A DNA stretch of 64,000 nucleotides from Nemertoderma westbladi (Eukaryota > Xenacoelomorpha > Nemertodermatida > Nemertodermatidae), in assembly GCA_032718475.1 (NCBI GenBank), contig JAUCBJ010005017.1, forward strand, positions 1-64,000, read 5' to 3'. A program made the position numbers and the translations under genes. Shown one piece after another: positions 11,301 through 22,041 of the stretch. How positions within the stretch are numbered: the stretch's first letter is position 1; every line of letters begins with the position of its first letter. The notes under the pieces were generated by a model, which saw only the letters and a list, made by a program, of their open reading frames with translations, searched no databases and was not told where the DNA came from.

Positions 11301-12233
11301 AGAATAGTAATTCTATAGTGCTAACTACTAACGGATAACTATTCCATGGTGCCTAACTACTAACAGATAACCATTCTATAGTGCCTAACTACTAACGGAT
11401 AACTATTCTATAGTGCCTAACTACTAACGGATAACTATTCTATAGTGCCTAACTATTAACGGATAACTATTCTATAGTGCCTAACCATTCTATAGTGCCT
11501 AACTACTAACGGATAACCATTATATAGTGCCTAACTACTAACGGATAAGTTATCCGTTAGTAGTTAGGCGCTATAGAATAGTAATTCTATAGTGCTAACT
11601 ACTAACGGATAACTATTCCATGGTGCCTAACTACTAACAGATAACCATTCTATAGTGCTAACTACTAACCGATAACTAACTATTATATAGTGCCTAACTA
11701 CTAACGGATAAGTTATCCGATAGTAGTTAGGCACTATAGAATAGTAATTCTATAGTGCCTAACTACTAACGGATAACTATTCTATGGTGCCTAACTACTA
11801 ACGGATAACCATTCTATAGTGCCTAACTACTAACGGATAACCATTCTATAGTGCCTAACTACTAACGGATAACCCATTCTATAGTGCCTAACTACTAACG
11901 GATAACCATTCTATAGTGCCTAACTACTAACGGATAACTATTCTATAGTGCCTAACTACTAACGGATAACCATTCTATAGTGCCTAACTACTAACGGATA
12001 ACCCATTCTATAGTGCCTAACTACTAACGGATAACCCATTCTATAGTGCCTAACTACTAACGGATAACCATTCTATAGTGCCTAACTACTAACGGATAAC
12101 TATTCTATGGTGCCTAACTACTAACGGATAACCATTCTATGGTGCCTAACTACTAACGGATAACTATTCTATAGTGCCTAACCATTCTATAGTGCCTAAC
12201 TACTAACGGATAACTATTCTATAGTCTTTTTAC
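8385..12233. repeat. Minisatellite of ~32 bp units, about 3.0 kb without the inserted element
   Basis: Roughly a hundred head-to-tail copies of CTATAGTGCCTAACTACTAA followed by CGGATAACTATT, with variants (ACCATT, ACTACT, shortened 17 bp units). Larger blocks are duplicated: 8957-9110 matches 9566-9717 (offset about 606), and the segment around 9396 matches the one around 9905 (offset 509), showing higher-order structure. Several units are inverted, forming hairpins with GGATAAGTTATCC at about 10267, 10447, 11541 and 11705. The array is split by the 815 bp element at 10471-11285. It is intronic and has no CRISPR-like spacers. Confidence 0.95.
10471..11285. mobile_element. hAT-like non-autonomous transposon inserted in the minisatellite
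   Basis: The 8 bp GTAGTTAG occurs at 10463-10470 and 11286-11293, flanking an 815 bp segment with a 17 bp terminal inverted repeat TAGTGCTGCGAACTGAA. An 8 bp duplication and short TIRs fit hAT. Subterminal regions (10488-10690, 11065-11265) are rich in GAACTGAAACTG and GGAACT repeats in opposite orientations; the centre is AT-rich and noncoding. The minisatellite resumes in register after it. The apparent frame at 10453-10695 comes from the simple repeat. Confidence 0.88.
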
Positions 12234-14028
12234 GGATAACCCTAGTTGGAACTTGAGCTGATTGTGCCCAGTATAATGTACGGCGCGAATTCTAGATAAC
12301 CCAACTGTGAATATCGCGATTTTTTGAAAACGAAAGCCGGCACGCAGTACCAGCCGATTAGCTAGCCGTTATGGTACGAAGTTTTGAAAACCTGAACATG
12401 GACATAGACACAAAGTGCAAAACGCAATTCAGCTGTGTGTGGCACGTCTGCATCTGATCCAAGTTTTACATTAGTTTAAAAAATTCCACCCAATTCGCTC
12501 GCGTTTTTTTACAATATTATTGAGTTACCTTACTGAATGTCATAACTCTTTGTAGTTGTACTGTTGTCCGTCATCTATTACTGCTACTGCAGCATGAAGT
12601 AAACAAATACTTACTTAGGTTATACTAGCAAACCCGGCCCGCTTCGCGCGCCAGGCTTGCTAGTCTACAGTAGTATCTATTAATTCTGTAGATACTACTG
12701 TAGATGCTCACAAAGTTAGTTTGGATTGTCAAGCTGCAGTTGATGATGATATGTTTCACCAACATTCATTAATTTTAAAATAAATTTATCCTCACTCGCT
12801 TAGTTCCACTGAAGCTTAAGAAGACCTTAGATTTCTTACTGTAAAAGTATTCACTATCTATCTATCTATGTATTATGTATGTATGTATCTATGTATATCC
12901 GGTGAACTCCACCGAAGCTATAGCTTGTCCATCAATGAAAGTCATATCAATCGAAAACAGTGTCTGAACAGCGTCAGAACACAATGAAAGTGTCTTTTTT
13001 ATTTCCAAAAATTAGCCCCAAAACACGAAAATTGCCATCAAATCAACAATAGAAACACCAGCTGCTGGTTCTCAGGAGGACCTAGTAAGCTACTACTATT
13101 TATTGAATGGATAGGCCCAAACTTGAGAAAAGTATATTGCTTGCCAAGTTTATATTATTATATCAATCTATCCCAGACAGTAATCAAACATCAACTGTTA
13201 GTTTATAATGTATTACCACGCCAGCTGCATAGCCCATCCCAGTGAATCCTATGGGAATATCTATAAGGTTACTCACTGCTATGTTGGGTGGGAGGCCAGC
13301 TGATTGAATTCTGATTGAATAATGAATGGGGAGGGACCCAACTACACACGTTTGACTATGGACGGTCTTCTTATAGCAGCTGGCTTTTTATTAACTGTGT
13401 TCGAATCTCAGAAGCTAAGACATTAATCGAATTGCAATAAATACCGAAAAAGTACTAAAAGTACCGAAAATATTCACTGCCTGTCGGTGAAAATTACTTT
13501 ATACAGTGCCCAGGACCACGCTGAATCCAACGGTAATTTCTCCATATCGCGAGAGCCAGTAGTTTAGGAGGAGATAAAGGAACAAAAAAACATATATATA
13601 TACATACAAAATTTGAGCTTTAGATATAGAAAGAATATAGATGCACACAACACCACAAATAACATACAATATTTTATTTATAATATAATTTCTTTGAATG
13701 AAACTTGAATGAAAATTAGGCCTAAAAGCCAATTCTGCCAACTGAAAGGGCTTAATTATTGAAGTTATTATTGTCTCATGCATTTTATCAATATACAGTA
13801 TTTACCATTGATTAAACCAATTGAATTTTATTAAATTCCTTTTTGTGGATGCAGCCGCAGCGGCATATATTTTGATGTGGCTCAGTGCGAATTTTAAGCA
13901 AGTCCGGGCGCGAATTTATGTACCTTGCGCATCCGTTAAGTAGGCCTATTGATCTGTGACAACTAGGCGGATAACAGGATACCGTAACCAACACCTTCCA
14001 TCGAGTCACCTGAATAACGTACACTAAC

Positions 14029-14213
14029 CTGTAATGACGTATTGTCAGTTCCATATCGCCGTTGAAGGCGTCTCTATATGGTTTTCCATTGTCTATGCAC
14101 TCCAAGCTGGCCAGTAGGGGTCTATCTCTTTCAATTAGATCAGCCAATCTGTTGAGCAGACGTCCGCGGTCAGAAGCGTCCATAGTTCGCCATTCAGAGC
14201 CGAGGGTGAATGC
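14029..14213 (-). CDS. ALDH2-like: Mitochondrial-type aldehyde dehydrogenase, coding exon 2
   Basis: Continues exon 1 in phase 0. Acceptor AG is at 14215-14214 and donor GT at 14028-14027 (ACAG|GTTAGT). The product segment includes [20 protein letters not shown], then [13 protein letters not shown] and the end ELTIRHYR, matching the N-terminal helical region of class 1/2 aldehyde dehydrogenases (the W-R-x-M-DASxRG and E-x-x-DNGKP motifs). The last two bases AG join with A of exon 3 to make Arg. Its length of 185 bp leaves the frame intact across both junctions. Confidence 0.93.
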
Positions 14214-14313
14214 CTAAATGGAGTGGAAATAAAATTAAAATAGCAAGAAAATTTACCCCCTCAGAAAGTAAAACCGCTGGCAACATATTTTATATTTACC
14301 GGTGTTTACTTAC

Positions 14314-14589
14314 CTTTTTAGCGGCAGCCACAGCTTTGTCGATATCAGCTTTATCACCTTCGGCGATATGGCATATTGTCTCCTCAGTGGCCGGGTTAAT
14401 CGTGGCAAATGTTTTCCCGCTAACCGAATCAACCCACTCATTATTTATGAAGATTTGTTTGTGGATAATATCTGGACTCCGGTTTGGTGCGGGGAGGGCT
14501 GCAGCAGCGCTGGCGTATCGAGCCCCATTGCGTCCCGACAAGTTACTAAGTCGGCGGGTTTGGCCTACAAATAACGATAACATTTTCAT
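14314..14589 (-). CDS. ALDH2-like: Mitochondrial-type aldehyde dehydrogenase, coding exon 1 with targeting peptide
   Basis: Starts at ATG 14589; a second in-frame ATG follows two codons later. Residues 1 to about 40 are rich in Arg, Ser and Ala with almost no acid, as expected of a mitochondrial presequence. Then come the family's N-terminal motifs [16 protein letters not shown] and INPATEE. The exon ends AAAAAG|GTAAGT (donor 14313-14312) and is separated from exon 2 by a 100 bp intron. Together the three exons give 272 residues of about 520 in a full enzyme. The presequence points to the ALDH2/ALDH1B type rather than cytosolic ALDH1A. Confidence 0.93.
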
Positions 14590-14685
14590 TCAGATATTAT
14601 AGTTTGTACTGCAATATGATAGGCCTACCGCTGTACCGGTATTGTGGTATTACAGTATTACTGTATTAGGCTACACCTACACCCT

Positions 14686-15821
14686 GGGTGACAGACGTTT
14701 CGGTCTAAGACGTTTTGGCCTAGGACGTTTCGGCCCAATGAGTTAAATAGAAGATTTGCTTGTCGGACGTTTTGGCCCAAAGATTCACTTTACTCCCTTA
14801 AATAAGTCAAATATAAAGTTTAGTCTACACAATGTAATATGTACAGTAGAAGATTATATGCATATAATTTTAATACTTTTAACTGTTAATTATATGCATA
14901 TAATTTTAATACATTTAACTGTTAATTATAATACACATTAATTATTTTAAATAGGACTAATGTTTAACCTCCAATCGCTATTATACATAGATTATCGCCT
15001 GTCCCATAATATGATATATGGTTATACATTTAGAACCTGACGCATATAAATTGGCATAAGGTTTATTTGCAGAAGCTTCTGTATACTGTTCATCATACTA
15101 ATATATAGTATAAAAACTAAGATTTGCAACATACGATACAGTACTAAATTAATGCGGGATATTGTTTGTCTTACTGGTAATTTTGTGCTATTCTCCCTTC
15201 GCGTTCAAGAGGAAGACGTTCCGACGTTCGAACATATGTGATAAACAAGATATCAGATATCACCTGTTCTAGAATTTCTACCGGTATGCGAAATACCAGT
15301 GCTAGTTTACAGTCCTCCAATCGTTAATATTGTCTTTATTGTTATAAAATTAAATCAATTACTTTATTAAGTTATTCTACTTTTTTTAAATATATGTCAT
15401 CCTCATCATCACTTCTTACAAAGCAAATATAAACCAAACATAATTTTAAGAATAAGTTGTTCAATATATTTGTTTTGAAGTTTTTACGTTACTAGAACAA
15501 TTGTTACATAGTAGGAACTCTGATCAACCTATTCTAAAGTAGTCAAGATAGACATATTGTTTATTTAATTTTGTAATAAAGGTAAATTAAATAGCCTTTT
15601 CATAAAAGATATTTCATTAAGACTTAACAACACTTAGTGTTGTTTGTATGTTATTGTGAAATAAGTCTAATTATAATGAATAATTATTATCATATAACAG
15701 TATAATAAAACAACTTGGCCTTTTCGTTCAGTTGCAGTCATGGGCCGAAACGTCTGGACCGAATCGTCCGGGCCGAAACGTCCTGGACCGAAACGTCCTA
15801 GGCCGAAACGTCTGTATACCC
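14686..15821. mobile_element. MITE with 8 bp target duplication and GACGTTTCGGCC inverted repeats
   Basis: TACACCCT occurs at 14678-14685 and 15822-15829. Between them lies a 1136 bp element whose ends are inverted copies: GGGTGACAGACGTTTCGG on the left, and GGGTATACAGACGTTTCGG read inward from the right. Each end carries several more units of GGACGTTTCGGCC (14700-14780 and 15737-15812). The centre is AT-rich and noncoding. An 8 bp duplication fits hAT or Merlin-type transposases; the superfamily is not settled. Confidence 0.85.
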
Positions 15822-15829
15822 TACACCCT

Positions 15830-17469
15830 ACAACAGTACAACAGTTGTTGAGAGCAGCAGTGAACACTGAACAGGCAGAAAGGTGCTGAGCTGTACGTAC
15901 AGTACATACACGTACGTTCACGTACACATACAGATGTACGTGTACGTTCACGTACACATACAGATGTACAGTCAGACAATCAGATGACGGCGCTTTGCTG
16001 CTGCTGGCTGCTCTACCAAGGCCATCTAAATAAGTTGTAAAATATATAAATAAGTTATTTAGATGGTGTTGCTGTGTTGTGCTCTTCAGTCACACTTTTG
16101 TACGGTGATTTTGGGCCATTTCGTTCTTTTTACAGTTTTACAGAGGTTCACTGTTCACAACAGCACAATAGTTTTGAATCCATTCTTCAAAAAATATTAA
16201 AAGGAAACAATTATTAGTTTATTAGTATTAGTATTATTAGGCCTATTAGTTTTTGCTTTTCTAAGTTAAGAAATGTGGAAAGGTAAAAGTTTATCTTAGT
16301 TTTTGCATTCGTGTTTTTTTTTAGAAATATGCTTGAAAAGGAAATAATTCTTTACTACTCTAAATAATTATTAATCACTATTCTCGCGAAAGGGTGAAAA
16401 AAGTTAAACTTTTTTACCATGTAATAAAGGACTAGGCCTACCTATTATTTGATAAAAAAAAAGTAAGCGGAAAACACCGCCTTTTTTCACTCATTATCAA
16501 TTTAGCGAAATTCAACTATTCTGTCAGAGTGGTTGAGTTTTACAAGAGTTGGCAGATTTTTAGCACGAGCGAAGCAGTGTGGGGCGAGCCACGAAGTGAG
16601 TGAGCCTTAGCGTAGTGGTACCATTAATCAACCTGTCGTTCTGTCGCGTTTTTTTTTCAGTATTTTATTTTAAACGTTAATAACTCGGCCAATCCTTGAT
16701 GAAATCTATCCAAACTTGGTACACATGTTGTTTGGCAAAAGTTTGAAAATTTTCCAAGTAGAATTTGCCTTCATGCAGCATCAGTGTAACTGTTATTGCA
16801 GTTATAATAAATTTATTTATCCAAATTTAAAATGCGTTAAATTATTATTACTGTAGGATAAATCAGCTGGGTTTCTGACAAATTTTGCAATTCTGCATGT
16901 ACCATGTGTACCGGTACTGTCAGGCTGTACTCAATCCCTGAATCGAGAATCCTGCAATCAGTCAATACTGCAATACTGGTCAGCCGGTACCATACACTGC
17001 AGACATGCCATATCATGTAATCTAATTAAACATGGCCCCGGAAGCCTTTCGGTGATTATAGTTTAGGCCTAATTAGCCCAGTACCGGCACCGGCAATAAT
17101 AATATAATAGTTTAGATAGTTACCACTAATCATTCAGTCATTGGCACGGTACACCGTGCAGCTGTACTGCCGTTGTAGTGCGCACCGTAGGTACCACCCA
17201 TGGCCTACTACACACAGGCCATGACAAGGACTTTGCTGCGAAATTAGCGTAGGCTGACTGTGCTGATTATGGTACTGTCAGACTGTGGTACCTAAGCTAT
17301 ATACTGTTAGGTATATTGCTGTATTGGGGTGGGGTTAGGAATAATCCATTTGTTTTAGCATTGAACTTTTGAATCCCCTTATTTATTATAAAACCATTGG
17401 AAATATTCGCAAATGCCGCTCCATTACTGTCTGAAACGCTCCCGACAGTCCGATGTACCGGTATCTAGA
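15830..17469. other. Noncoding, no gene recognised
   Basis: Contains short repeats of CGTACACATACAGATGTACG around 15905-15970, a short fragment TGTGGGGCGAGCCACGAAGT at 16580 shared with 63827, and the segment 17191-17259, which recurs inverted at 36165-36234. Otherwise AT-rich without supported coding sequence. Confidence 0.5.
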
Positions 17470-17812
17470 CCCGAGCAGCCGAGTTGCTTCAAGAGGTGAT
17501 TAACGGGGGAATACTACGGAATTGCTTGTTTGTCAGTACGATTCTATTTGGGTATTTACTACACTCAGACACTGGGAATACGGCGGTTGGTGGTTGGTCA
17601 GATCGTAATGCGGGCCACTGCCAAGTTCCTCATGCCTCACTCCGGTCACCCACCTGCCCACCTTGGAGTGCGGTGGGAAGAGTCCCACTTACTGACTTAC
17701 GTCGATGACTGGACGAATCGACGAGGATTGTGATCTGGGTTTAGCGGTGGCCCGGATCCTGGGATCGCCTGGGGGAAATAGTTGAACGTTGGGCAGACGT
17801 TATCGCACTGGA
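17470..17812. other. GC-richer, ORF-like segment interrupted by the BEL/Pao insertion
   Basis: Base composition is higher in GC than the surroundings and frames stay open for 60-75 codons on the plus strand (17484-17733). The equivalent sequence continues on the other side of the element at 34961-35095, which is also GC-richer. No protein family was recognised. It may be an old exon or another element's coding region; this is inference only. Confidence 0.3.
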
Positions 17813-18985
17813 TGTTCGCGCTTTCAGACCTTTAGCAGTTTAACCTGCCAAATTTAAGTGTCTTCTAGTTTATAAATCGACTTTAGCCTATGACGAGTAT
17901 TTGATACACTACATTAGCCGAAGCCAGCCTATGCGCGACCATTCACCCGCTGGATATACCCGGGAGACTGGATTCGGAAGCTCTGACCTTATTGCGGTGT
18001 AGGCCTACTGTATTATTCGATTGATCGTTAATATATAATCTCTGACAAATATTATTCACTTTCGGGAAATATTAACAGTTCCTTTAGGATGTGGCGCTCT
18101 AAGTATATAAACAGAGTTATGACTTACACTAAGCACAACAGGATGGCTATTGATTCACGTATAAAGTGCATTCTTTAGGAGATGCTATGTTATCTGTCAC
18201 AATCATGCAAACTACCGCACAATGCTGCACACCGATCTGCCGACCTTCATTAATTTTAGTCACATATAAAGAGAACAGCAACCGACACATGTAGTGCCTA
18301 TGAAATAGCATTAGATTCACTCCAAAACCAATATAATGTAAGTCGCAATTGCTATATGTAACCTGTCTCTTACCTTCAGTATATCAAGAAGATTGGGGTT
18401 TTATGATTATTTATCGATATTATCCAAATATAATAATATTCCATCAACTTATATAATTAATAATCGACAGTAAATAGCAGTAAAATAATGCGGTGTTTGT
18501 ATGTGACAATATGATTTGATAGGTTTGATATGATATGATATGCGATAACAGTTATACGTTTCATTATACATTTTAACATTTGGCTAAAGCCTGAAACACA
18601 GAAATATTCCACAGCCGGTCTTCTGGCATCAGGAAAAAGGTAAACATAAACCGTAATGCATTGCGCGATTTCCCGGAGGTTTCTGTACAAAGAACATGAG
18701 AATCGCTCTGATTGGTTGACCGAACAAAGAAACAAAGGAAAAGTTACCCGTGTACATATCAGCTGTTAGATGTCGTCATAGTAACTACACTGTATCAAGA
18801 GGATTTTGGCTTATTGCGACATAAAATCGCTAGTTATGTCCGCTAAAGTACTCATACAGAAGAAATGGCTTTTTATGTCCACTAAAACACCGGTACAGTA
18901 AGGAAACGGCTTTTTATGTCCGTTAAAACACCTACAGAGTACTTTGCGGGGAAAATAACCAGCTAATTCCGCAAAAGCCTTTACA
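17813..18985 (-). repeat. 3' LTR of the BEL/Pao element
   Basis: 1173 bp, about 98-99% identical by eye to the LTR at 33783-34960 apart from one replaced block (near 18557-18585). TG...CA ends are intact. The high identity implies a fairly recent insertion. Confidence 0.95.
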
Positions 18986-19063
18986 CCGCTCCCAGAAAAT
19001 GGGATTTAATTCTATAAAATAAAAAAAATCACAGTTTCTAAAATATGAAAATACTCTAAACAG

Positions 19064-20074
19064 TTAGTCTTTCTTACGCGGACGGCGTTTACGCAGTTTT
19101 TTGAGGCTAGCAAGAGTCCTTTTCTCTTTGGGGCGAGCCACTTTACTAGGAGGGCTATAACTCCTGGGTGAAGGGTGCAATACAATTGCATCAGAAGGTT
19201 TAGGATTACGGTCGGTGTATCCGCCGGTCGAGGTACCTGGTTGATCGATATCAACTTCAGTGGAGTGAGGTCTAACGGCTTTTAGGGCGCGTCTTAGGAC
19301 AGCAGCTCCTACTGGTCCCTGACGAGTCGTCTGGACAATAGCGTTAGGTGGACCGTGAGTGGTGAGAAACTTCCTCGGTTTAATGGTTCTTTACAGCTCG
19401 CGTTCTCGGGCTCGATATTCGTAGGGCCGTCGATGTACTTCCTGTAACTCAGGGTGCGAGTTGATAAATAAATCGCCATACTCAGGGTCTTGACGGATGA
19501 AATTGATCAAATGGTATGAATTAATATCATTAGGATTGACGTTCCTGAGATATTTTCGAACAAATTTGGTGGAAATACACTCACCAACACGCTTCATTAG
19601 TTCGTAACTCGGTGTGCGTGTTTTTTGTTCAACAGACGCGAATAGATAAGGATGGAACGCGTAAACTCCTTCGTAGGCGCGTCCAGGGTAATAGCGATGG
19701 CGTGACTCACAATGTAAATCCGCATTCGCTTCCCAAGCTCGGATGTAGCACAGGGTAATCATCTCATCTACGCTTTCCAGATCGCGGTTAAAAGGGCAAT
19801 TAAAACTGGCATGTCCTTTAAGTTGACAGTGGTGGCATTGAGTCATAAATTGGGGGCAGACTGCGAAAATGTGCGAGTTATTGAGTCTGCAATACGCACA
19901 ATAGATCTCCATCATCGGTTGTTCATGGAAATAGGAGCAGGGTACGTCTGAGTCCATAGGGGTGAAATGATCTCTCGATGTGCATAATCGGCAACGTTTT
20001 CGAGAAACATAGTTGGCATGCCGATAATCGTATTGTGTGATAGCGTAATGAGACATTGTGGACCTTGATACCAT
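19064..20074 (-). CDS. Accessory frame F: zinc-knuckle protein, with basic C-terminal tail beyond an in-frame TAA
   Basis: Frame from 20074 to a TAA at 19391-19393 (227 residues) has three Cys clusters. One is a perfect CCHC knuckle, CHHCQLKGHASFNC (C-x2-C-x4-H-x4-C); two are related: CAYCRLNNSHIFAVC and CRLCTSRDH. Such knuckles bind nucleic acid. The same frame stays open past the TAA down to 19064-19066 for about 108 more codons and ends in a Lys/Arg-rich tail (LKKLRKRRPRKKD), resembling a nuclear-localisation or nucleic-acid-binding tail. The TAA may be a recent mutation or a readthrough site. The start overlaps frame E by 163 bp, so E and F may be one protein joined by a shift. Not a recognised family; it lies where env would be, but no signal peptide or membrane segment is seen. 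Confidence 0.6.
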
Positions 20075-20850
20075 TCCAAGACGTAGTCGTTATTGCTGCT
20101 CCGGGGCGCTGTAGGCTGAATCTCCTCAGATTCTAAGCATATTGGTTCGTCTTCCAATTGCATAGCTGAGGTAGGTGCGGCTGTCTCCGCAAGCGAACCC
20201 ACTGTCTGAACTTCCACGACAGAATAACCCGTGGGTATTCGAGGTCTTTGTATAACAGATGAATGTAAGTTCTGTATACAAACGTCCTTGAAAAGGGCGA
20301 ATCCCGCGCTGTCTAACTTCTCCGCAGCTGAGTCTCTTAGGCTGAGTTTGGTCAGAGCGCGGTCCTTGAACTGACTATCAACGTTACGAAACGGAGTCAG
20401 AATGCGCCTGAAACATTCGAAGCGGATGAATTTATTGTGTTCATCTAGCTTGGCGAGTTTGGTTCCAAGTATTAAGGGATGGGCGCGTATGGTACGACTG
20501 CACACATCGGCTAGCCAACCGGCAAGTGCGGCGTTTTCAAAGATCGTGTATATAGCTAAGGAGGGACGAAGTGGAACGCTCATAAAGCTATACACGGCGC
20601 CAGGTGCGGTCAATGGTCCGTCAAAGTATAATCGAGAATAATGATCTCCATATACTTGTTGGTAGTTGATAGGATTTCCAACCTTGAAATTCCATCCGTA
20701 TTCTTGAAAGGGAAGATGTCCGATGGAGGTCCGTTGTACTTTAGTAATGCCGCTGGGTGTATTTGCATACATAGTGCGGAAGAAACCTCGGCCTTCTGCC
20801 CAGGGAGCAATCAGCTGAGTATCGACGAAAGGATATGGAATGTTCTCCAT
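19912..20850 (-). CDS. Accessory frame E: 312-residue protein of unknown function downstream of pol
   Basis: Opens at ATG 20850 in a good context (AACATGG) with a TAG upstream in frame, and runs 312 codons. No known domain, signal peptide or membrane helix was recognised. The N-terminal 200 residues are aromatic-rich and look globular (for example FRTMYANTPSGITKV, GDHYSRLYFDGPLTAPG). An acidic, Pro/Ser-rich stretch follows near residues 225-255. The last ~55 codons overlap frame F, where F's zinc-knuckle reading is the more convincing, so the true product may switch frame near 20070. Same strand and base composition as pol. What it does is unknown. Confidence 0.5.
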   Translation of the reverse strand: MENIPYPFVDTQLIAPWAEGRGFFRTMYANTPSGITKVQRTSIGHLPFQEYGWNFKVGNPINYQQVYGDHYSRLYFDGPLTAPGAVYSFMSVPLRPSLAIYTIFENAALAGWLADVCSRTIRAHPLILGTKLAKLDEHNKFIRFECFRRILTPFRNVDSQFKDRALTKLSLRDSAAEKLDSAGFALFKDVCIQNLHSSVIQRPRIPTGYSVVEVQTVGSLAETAAPTSAMQLEDEPICLESEEIQPTAPRSSNNDYVLEWYQGPQCLITLSHNTIIGMPTMFLENVADYAHREIISPLWTQTYPAPISMNNR

Positions 20851-21218
20851 GTTCCTGTTGTATGCCTAATATGTTTTCCGCCATTGATGGTAGAGAGCAG
20901 GGGAAAACTTATGTCGCATTCTGAAATATTCAGAAATACGATCTCAGTAGGAGGATTGTATCATTCGATGACTATCTCCAAATGAATTTATCCCCAATTA
21001 TTGAGGGAGATGAACAACCAGATTTATGACACATAATGGTACCAGTTGTTCACAAACTATCCGCGTGTCCTTTCAGTCCTTGTATCACGGTTGTGGACTT
21101 AAGGAAATTATTGATGGTTGATTTTCTAATCAACAACGAGAGGGTGGAAGTTGATATCATAAATATCAACACAATGGTACATGGACAGGAGGTGTAGACA
21201 CTAATATAAGCATTCAGA

Positions 21219-22041
21219 TCAACAGTAAGTGAAGGGGAGGTTTATTAGGAGGCGGTACGATTCATACCACGATAACACTAGGATTGGTCGATCGTCTCCC
21301 AAAGCTCCGAGCGCGTTGTTGGGAAGAGAAGGTGGGATGAAGTATGTTGTATCTTCAATAGCGATGTATAGAGGGATAATGATAGTAAGGAGGAGGAAGG
21401 ATATATGGTAGTATCTGTAAGATACCACGATGGACTTGTTTTCCGTTATGTCACCATTCATTCTTGCTCTTTAATTGTGACACTGATCACAATAATTACA
21501 GGAAGACGATGAAATAAGAGAAAATTACAGCCTCCCGAAGGAGACTGCCCGCGAGCACCCGTGCCCCGGGGAAAATTATTCACATTATGGACCCTGGACA
21601 TTAAAGAACGTCTTTTTTCCAGTGGTTCTCCTCTACTTGTCTTTACAAGCCTTCTTCCACATTCCATCTTTTGAGTCGGTTTCGAATAGAATTCTCGTGT
21701 TCTATTTTCGGTTTATCGTTCCAACTCCGCTGGGTATGATATTTAAATAAAACCATTTCCCTTTCGGTGTCTACATCATCCGTATCGTGTAAATCGATAG
21801 GATGGCCGGTAGTTAAGAAGTCCATATACGTACCATTACGATGCGTTTAGCGAGCGGTGAATTTTCTATAGTCCAATTCACGCGTAAGTTGCTCCTGGGA
21901 CATTGGCAGTTCGATATAACGACCATCGTCCTCCGTAGTAGTTGGACCAGCGTCGCCGCGTATCAAGCTATCAACAAACGCTTGTAAAGGTAGAGTATAT
22001 CACTTCCTGATACCAAGATCATCTTCTATCAACTCAGTCAT
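21219..22041 (-). CDS. Cluster of small accessory frames A-D downstream of pol (possibly one broken gene)
   Basis: Four short minus-strand frames are packed together. A (ATG 22041 to TAA 21847, one internal TGA near 22000). B (21825-21643, 60 residues, acidic then basic). C (21667-21458, 69 residues, basic). D (21461-21219, 80 residues), which has a hydrophobic stretch ISFLLLTIIIPLYIAI that could span a membrane. C's stop overlaps D's start as ATGA. Another open stretch with a hydrophobic run follows at about 21220-21000. They are either small accessory genes or pieces of one decayed, possibly envelope-like gene. No family was recognised. Confidence 0.3.

Larger units (their letters stand above)
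7877..14028 (-). other. Intron 2 of the aldehyde dehydrogenase gene
   Basis: A 6.15 kb intron joining exon 2 (ends ACAG|GT) to exon 3 (starts AG|ATAC). It holds a SINE at 8040-8246, the minisatellite 8385-12233 and the hAT-like element within it. From 12236 to 14028 there is mainly unannotated AT-rich sequence, including a CTAT/GTAT microsatellite near 12853-12898 and a small hairpin around 12630-12665. No coding sequence was recognised inside. Confidence 0.8.

Noticed and set aside
8385-12233. Regular repeats resembling a CRISPR array
   Set aside because: Units are contiguous with no unique spacers, lie in a eukaryotic intron, and vary by internal duplication.
13499-13783. 94-residue minus-strand frame in the aldehyde dehydrogenase intron
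   Set aside because: Low-complexity AT-rich translation with no family motif or splice sites.
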